A DNA stretch of 9,755 nucleotides from Abditibacteriota bacterium (GTDB lineage: Bacteria > Armatimonadota > UBA5829): NCBI GenBank assembly GCA_017959625.1, contig JAGDAG010000181.1, positions 1-9,755 of the forward strand, in the 5' to 3' direction. The stretch's first letter is position 1, and each line of letters begins with the position of its first letter. Below, in pieces: positions 6,324 to 9,755 of the stretch. The translations under genes and the position numbers were made by a program. Under the pieces are notes generated by a model. That model made no database searches. It was not told the DNA's origin and saw only the letters and a program-made list of their open reading frames with translations.

Positions 6324-7514
6324 TCAGGCGCCCGGCGCCCTGTCCCGGCGGCAGATCCCGTAAAGCCTGCAAAAGGCCCCCTCGAGGGAAAGCTGCGCGT
6401 TGACATTGGTCCGGAGCCTTTCTTCTTCTTCCAGTATCTCTTCTATCATTTTCGTCACGGTGGATACCTTTTTGAAGGCTCCGGCCTGTTTTGAAAGCAA
6501 AGGCTTTCTGTCTGTATTGACCAGCCGGTCTTCCGGCCCGTTCGTTTTGATGAGCAGGATATCCCTGAGCCACAGTGAGACCAGTTCCAGGAAGGCGGTG
6601 ATGCTTTCCTGGGAAGTCATTTCCGGATAAAAAGGCGACGGAAGGAAGCCCGACGGGCCTGCCTGGATCTCTTCGCTGCTTTTTTTGACCGCGGAATCGT
6701 CCTTCACCACGTAGCCTTTCACGCTGCTTTGTTTCACAGCCTCCTCTTTTTCCGGAGGGTTGAAATCAAGGCCTGCGGCCCGGGCGGCAAGGGACAGCAG
6801 AGTGTAGTTGTCCCGCATTGCCCCGAAGATGAGATCGGCGGCAATATCCCTTGCTTCCTCCGCGCAGGGAGCGTCCAGAAGCATTTCCGCTTTGCCTATG
6901 GAGCCGCCGGAAGCCCTTGCCGCAAAAGGGATACGGGCGTCGCCCGGGTATTTTTGCCCCAGGAAGCTCTCCACCGTTCCCGTATCAAGGGGCTGAAAAC
7001 GAAGGCTGAAAGAACGGGAGCGTATAGTGGGGAGTATCCTGCCGGGATTGTTATAAATGATGATCGTGATAAGATACTCCGGCGAATCCTCGATGGTTTT
7101 CAGGATACTGTTGGAGGCCTCTTCGTTAAGGGAGTCGCCGTCCTGAATGATATTGATCTTGTATCTGCCCCCCGCGGGAGCATAAGAAGCAAGCTCCGTG
7201 AGCTGGCGCATCTGGTCTATGGTAGTATTCTGTTTTTTTCTGAACCAGTAAAAAATATCGAGATTCGTCCCTGCGGAAAGGCAGCGGCAGGAGTGGCACT
7301 CGCCGCAGGCGCCGTTTTCTCCGGGAGACTGGCACAGGCAGGCGGCGGCATACGCCGAAGCGCAGGTCAGCTTCCCCACGCCCTCCGGCCCCGAGAAGAC
7401 CATGGCATTCGGTTTGCTGTCCGAATGCGCGAGCTTCAGCAGGTTTTGTTTTATGCGGGAATGCCCCGCTATGCCTTCAAACGAAAACTCAGGCTTTTTC
7501 AAACTGCTCAACAT
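6324..7514 (-). CDS. holB: DNA polymerase III delta' subunit (clamp loader, DnaX-like fold)
   Basis: AAA+ clamp-loader subunit that works with DnaX and delta to load the beta clamp. 396 residues, longer than the usual roughly 330. The P-loop reads GPEGVGKLT (42-50): the usual Ser/Thr after Lys48 is Leu49, consistent with delta' subunits that have lost ATP hydrolysis. A four-cysteine zinc module C61-x8-C70-x2-C73-x2-C76 follows. The Walker B region is IIQDGDSL (122-129), then NSILKTIEDSP (135-145), matching the family's NALLKTLEEPP pattern. The SRC motif region reads SRS (166-168). Residues about 250-298 are a charged, low-complexity stretch (PPEKEE, KKSSEE) before the C-terminal helical collar domain (300-385), which explains the extra length. 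ATG 7514 lies inside the 3' end of darA (26-nt overlap, different frame) and has no clear ribosome binding site, so translation is probably coupled to darA. Confidence 0.92.
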   Translation of the reverse strand: MLSSLKKPEFSFEGIAGHSRIKQNLLKLAHSDSKPNAMVFSGPEGVGKLTCASAYAAACLCQSPGENGACGECHSCRCLSAGTNLDIFYWFRKKQNTTIDQMRQLTELASYAPAGGRYKINIIQDGDSLNEEASNSILKTIEDSPEYLITIIIYNNPGRILPTIRSRSFSLRFQPLDTGTVESFLGQKYPGDARIPFAARASGGSIGKAEMLLDAPCAEEARDIAADLIFGAMRDNYTLLSLAARAAGLDFNPPEKEEAVKQSSVKGYVVKDDSAVKKSSEEIQAGPSGFLPSPFYPEMTSQESITAFLELVSLWLRDILLIKTNGPEDRLVNTDRKPLLSKQAGAFKKVSTVTKMIEEILEEEERLRTNVNAQLSLEGAFCRLYGICRRDRAPGA

Positions 7515-7818
7515 TTACCACGAACATCACCGCGCCGCCCACACGGACACGGACGGGAGCCATAACGCTTGCGGCGCCGCCCATAAGGTCCATAGGAGGC
7601 TGGGTCATGATCTGTTCCCTGGAAGAGCTGGCGGATTTGATGACCTCAAGGATGTTGTCAACCTGATCGTCCTCCGCGCCGATAAGAAGAGTCGATTTCC
7701 CTTCCCGCAAAAAGCCGCCGGTGGAAGCCACCACCGTGAACCGCCAGTTGTTTTCAAGGAGCAGGTCGCAGATATCCTGCCTGTCTCTTTCATGAACGAT
7801 AGCAATAATCAGTTTCAT
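7489..7818 (-). CDS. darA: DarA/YaaQ, PII-like cyclic-di-AMP receptor
   Basis: Small trimeric PII-like protein that binds c-di-AMP in Firmicutes (DarA/PstA/YaaQ); its downstream target remains unsettled. 109 residues, equal to the B. subtilis protein, and alignable by eye along its whole length: MKLIIAIVHERD at the start, ASTGGFLREGKSTLLIG (31-47, family pattern TTGGFL..GN.T..IG), SREQ (66-69), and VRVGGAVMFVVNVEQF (91-106) near the C-terminus. The residues around TGGFL and the preceding loop form the ligand pocket in solved structures. The start has AGGAG 7 nt upstream, inside tmk; its ATG overlaps the tmk TGA (ATGA). The order tmk-darA-holB resembles Bacillus tmk-yaaQ-yaaR-holB, minus yaaR. 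The organism probably makes c-di-AMP, though no diadenylate cyclase lies in this window. Confidence 0.94.
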   Translation of the reverse strand: MKLIIAIVHERDRQDICDLLLENNWRFTVVASTGGFLREGKSTLLIGAEDDQVDNILEVIKSASSSREQIMTQPPMDLMGGAASVMAPVRVRVGGAVMFVVNVEQFEKA

Positions 7819-8423
7819 TTTTTTTCTCCTGTGCCCAAGGCATAAAGTTTGTCCGTTACTATATCCAGCTTGACTTCCAAAGGAAGCCCGGCGTCTATGA
7901 TCACGATCCTTTCCGGCTCTTCCTCCGCCAGTTCCAGGAAACCCCGCCGCACTCTTTCCAGAAAGGCCGTATCTTCCGTAAAACGGTCGGGCTCGGCAAA
8001 TCTTTTTGCCGCCTCGTCAACCGTTATGTCCAGCAAAAAGGTCACGTCCGGCGCCAGGCTCCGGAGGGCGGTCCTGCAAAGCCGCTCCACGAAGGCCCTG
8101 TCATACCCCTTTCCGTAACACTGATACGCAAGGATACTGTGGTAGAACCTGTCGCTTATGACGGTTTTTCCGTCCCTGAGGGCGGGAAGGATCCTGTTCA
8201 CCGTATTGACGCACTGCGACGCGAGGAACAAAAACACCTCTGCGTCGGCCGGCAGGTCGCACCCGGGCTCCAGTATGAGCTTCCGTATCTCTTCGCCCGC
8301 AGGGCAGCCCCCCGGCTCTCTTGTCAGTATGCAGTCTGCGCCTTCGGCTTTCAGCTTTTCATACAGCCTGCCCGCCAGGGTGGTCTTGCCGGACCCGTCT
8401 ATTCCCTCGAAGCTAACAAACAT
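7815..8423 (-). CDS. tmk: Thymidylate (dTMP) kinase
   Basis: Phosphorylates dTMP to dTDP with ATP, essential for dTTP supply. 202 residues, normal size. The P-loop is FEGIDGSGKTT (5-15) with Lys13; TREPGG (34-39) contributes to dTMP binding; the DR(Y/F) motif is DRFYHSILAYQ (91-101), with Phe in place of the more common Tyr; the LID region around residues 138-152 contains DRFTED. The start follows the upstream ATPase stop after 2 nt (TGA-AA-ATG) with GAGGAA as ribosome binding site. The TGA stop shares ATGA with darA's start. These junctions indicate one polycistronic mRNA with coupled translation. Confidence 0.97.
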   Translation of the reverse strand: MFVSFEGIDGSGKTTLAGRLYEKLKAEGADCILTREPGGCPAGEEIRKLILEPGCDLPADAEVFLFLASQCVNTVNRILPALRDGKTVISDRFYHSILAYQCYGKGYDRAFVERLCRTALRSLAPDVTFLLDITVDEAAKRFAEPDRFTEDTAFLERVRRGFLELAEEEPERIVIIDAGLPLEVKLDIVTDKLYALGTGEKK

Positions 8424-8425
8424 TT

Positions 8426-9754
8426 TCAGTTCCTCGAAAATATCCTCAGGCGCCTGTAGCTGTCGCTGCCTATGGTTTCGGAAGCGACGCCGTTCTTTGC
8501 CGCCAGCCTGTGCTGCAGCCTGCGGATATACGGGCTTCTGGGAGTCAGTTCCTCCGGAGCGCCGCTTTCCCGGCAGCGGACTATAGCCTGCATCACCTCT
8601 TCCAGGGCCTCATCCTCGCCGGCAGTATCTTCAAAGCTGAAGATCACCCTGAGTATCCCGCTGATCTGAGTGTTCGTATTGCTTTTTATGCTGTAAACAG
8701 GGATATCCTGAAGCCTGAGTTCCCTGATAACGCTGTTATCCTGTTTTGCTTCAAAGTTCTTCAGCGTGACAGCGCAGGAAGCATCGGAATAATTGCCGAC
8801 TATCCTTGCGGGAACAGCCAGTTCTTCTATGGCCCTCTCCAGCTTATTGCGGCTGATGCCGTAGGGAAAAATGTTTACTACTCCGCCGGATGCGGGAACA
8901 GCGGGCGCGTTTTGCCGGGGCTCCGGACCGCCGCCGGTCTTCCTGATGCCGCCGCCCTGGCGCACGCGGATCTCCGCCCGGGGGATCACCCCCCTCAGCT
9001 GCTTATCCACTGCCGCCGCAACGTCGCGGTAGATGGAAAGCCGGTTTTTGTCGGAAAGCTCTATGACCACGTCAAAGGTCGGCTGGCTCATACGCTCCTG
9101 GACGGATTTCTGCGTCCCCCGCCGTTCGGCCTCGTCATCGGAAAGAGTGACTGTCTGGATGCCTCCCACAAGATCGTTGAGCATGGGGTTCATTATAATA
9201 TTTTCCAGAGTCCTGCCGTGGGCCGTGGCTACCAGCATCACGCCCCGTTCGGCTATGGTCCTCGCCGCAAACGCCTCGGCCTGGGTGGATATCTCGTCGA
9301 TGATCACCACCTCGGGCATATGGTTTTCCACAGCCTCTATCATGACCTCTTCCTGGCGCGAAGGCGAAGGGACCTGCATACGGCGGGCGTAACCGATGGC
9401 CTCATGGGGGATATCGCCGTCTCCCGCGATCTCGTTCGAGGTATCCACGACTATGACTCTTTTATCGAATTCGTCCGACAGGATCCTTGCTATCTCTCTG
9501 AGCTTGGTGGTTTTGCCCACCCCCGGTTTCCCCAGCATCAGTATGGACCTGCCGTCCTCGATGATATCCCGGATGATATTCACGGTGCCGAAGACTGCCC
9601 GGCCCACCCTGCAGGTGAGCCCGATGATCTTTCCCTTCCGGTTCCTGACGGCGGAGATACGGTGCAGTGTCTTTTCGATACCGGCCCTGTTGTCCTCGCA
9701 AAAATCGCCGAGAAACGACACCACGTGATCGATATCCTGCTGGCTGACGGTCAT
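8426..9754 (-). CDS. Ycf45/SpoIIIAA-like AAA ATPase with C-terminal R3H domain (5' end probably outside window)
   Basis: Member of the poorly characterised family annotated as R3H-domain single-stranded-nucleic-acid-binding ATPase (Ycf45 in cyanobacteria and plastids; ATPase part related to SpoIIIAA). From the Met at 9754 there are 442 residues. Walker A is GKPGVGKTT (75-83), a conserved DTSNEIAGDGDIPH follows (104-117), Walker B is VVIIDE (149-154), then a TAHG sensor-like motif (177-180). After a Gly/Pro-rich linker (267-290) a small alpha/beta domain (292-372, starting NIFPYGISRNKLERAIEEL) has the look typical of this family, and the end carries an R-x3-H motif (Arg411 to His415), the R3H signature. 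Family members as I recall them carry more sequence N-terminal to the segment that begins here, and only one base remains upstream, so this Met may be internal. The gene sits 2 nt from tmk. Its substrate is unknown; nucleic-acid binding is inferred from R3H. Confidence 0.88.
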   Translation of the reverse strand: MTVSQQDIDHVVSFLGDFCEDNRAGIEKTLHRISAVRNRKGKIIGLTCRVGRAVFGTVNIIRDIIEDGRSILMLGKPGVGKTTKLREIARILSDEFDKRVIVVDTSNEIAGDGDIPHEAIGYARRMQVPSPSRQEEVMIEAVENHMPEVVIIDEISTQAEAFAARTIAERGVMLVATAHGRTLENIIMNPMLNDLVGGIQTVTLSDDEAERRGTQKSVQERMSQPTFDVVIELSDKNRLSIYRDVAAAVDKQLRGVIPRAEIRVRQGGGIRKTGGGPEPRQNAPAVPASGGVVNIFPYGISRNKLERAIEELAVPARIVGNYSDASCAVTLKNFEAKQDNSVIRELRLQDIPVYSIKSNTNTQISGILRVIFSFEDTAGEDEALEEVMQAIVRCRESGAPEELTPRSPYIRRLQHRLAAKNGVASETIGSDSYRRLRIFSRN

Positions 9755-9755
9755 A

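Noticed and set aside
6244..6573. Minus-strand 109-codon frame between guaB and holB, overlapping the holB 3' part
   Set aside because: Two thirds of it is an alternate frame of holB, its composition is shadow-like, and it would leave no room for the guaB upstream region. No ribosome binding site was seen.

Overview
The window is a compact, GC-rich bacterial segment. Every gene I can support lies on the minus strand, so transcription runs from high to low coordinates. It is mostly core housekeeping: DNA replication, nucleotide synthesis and c-di-AMP sensing. I see no mobile element, CRISPR array, tRNA or rRNA. The presence of DarA (the c-di-AMP receptor of the YaaQ family) and a Ycf45-like ATPase with an R3H tail suggests a Terrabacteria-type lineage, such as Bacillota, Armatimonadota/Abditibacteriota or relatives. 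That placement is inference and I cannot fix the phylum.

Layout in transcription order. (1) 9754-7489 is a tight four-gene cluster: a Ycf45/SpoIIIAA-like AAA ATPase with an R3H domain (5' end probably outside the window), tmk (thymidylate kinase), darA (c-di-AMP-binding PII-like protein) and holB (clamp-loader delta'). The junctions are a 2-nt gap, an ATGA overlap and a 26-nt overlap, so this is almost certainly one operon with translational coupling. (2) A 101-nt gap holding palindromes leads to guaB (IMP dehydrogenase), whose active-site region resembles eukaryotic rather than typical bacterial IMPDH. (3) A 10-bp hairpin with a U-rich tail separates guaB from the sppA-polA pair, which is joined by a TAATG stop/start overlap. 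sppA encodes a membrane-anchored S49 peptidase; polA encodes a Pol I whose 3'-5' exonuclease site is degenerate. (4) A clear intrinsic terminator follows polA. Seven bases beyond its U-tract begins the -35 box of a good sigma70-type promoter that drives a separate gene for an exported protein of unknown function, cut by the left window edge.

Functionally, Tmk supplies dTDP and GuaB supplies XMP for guanine nucleotides, while HolB and PolA are replication and repair factors, so the region is a nucleotide-supply and replication neighbourhood. DarA inside it places a c-di-AMP receptor next to dTMP kinase and a clamp-loader subunit. That arrangement is also known in Firmicutes (tmk-yaaQ-...-holB), but its meaning is unresolved.

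I found no convincing undescribed multi-gene system. The items most worth a second look are the eukaryote-like GuaB, the R3H-ATPase/tmk/darA/holB linkage, and the unknown exported protein with its compact terminator-promoter and structured leader. Two annotation corrections are recorded: sppA and guaB should start at ATG codons with good ribosome binding sites (4634 and 6222), not at the upstream in-frame TTG codons.
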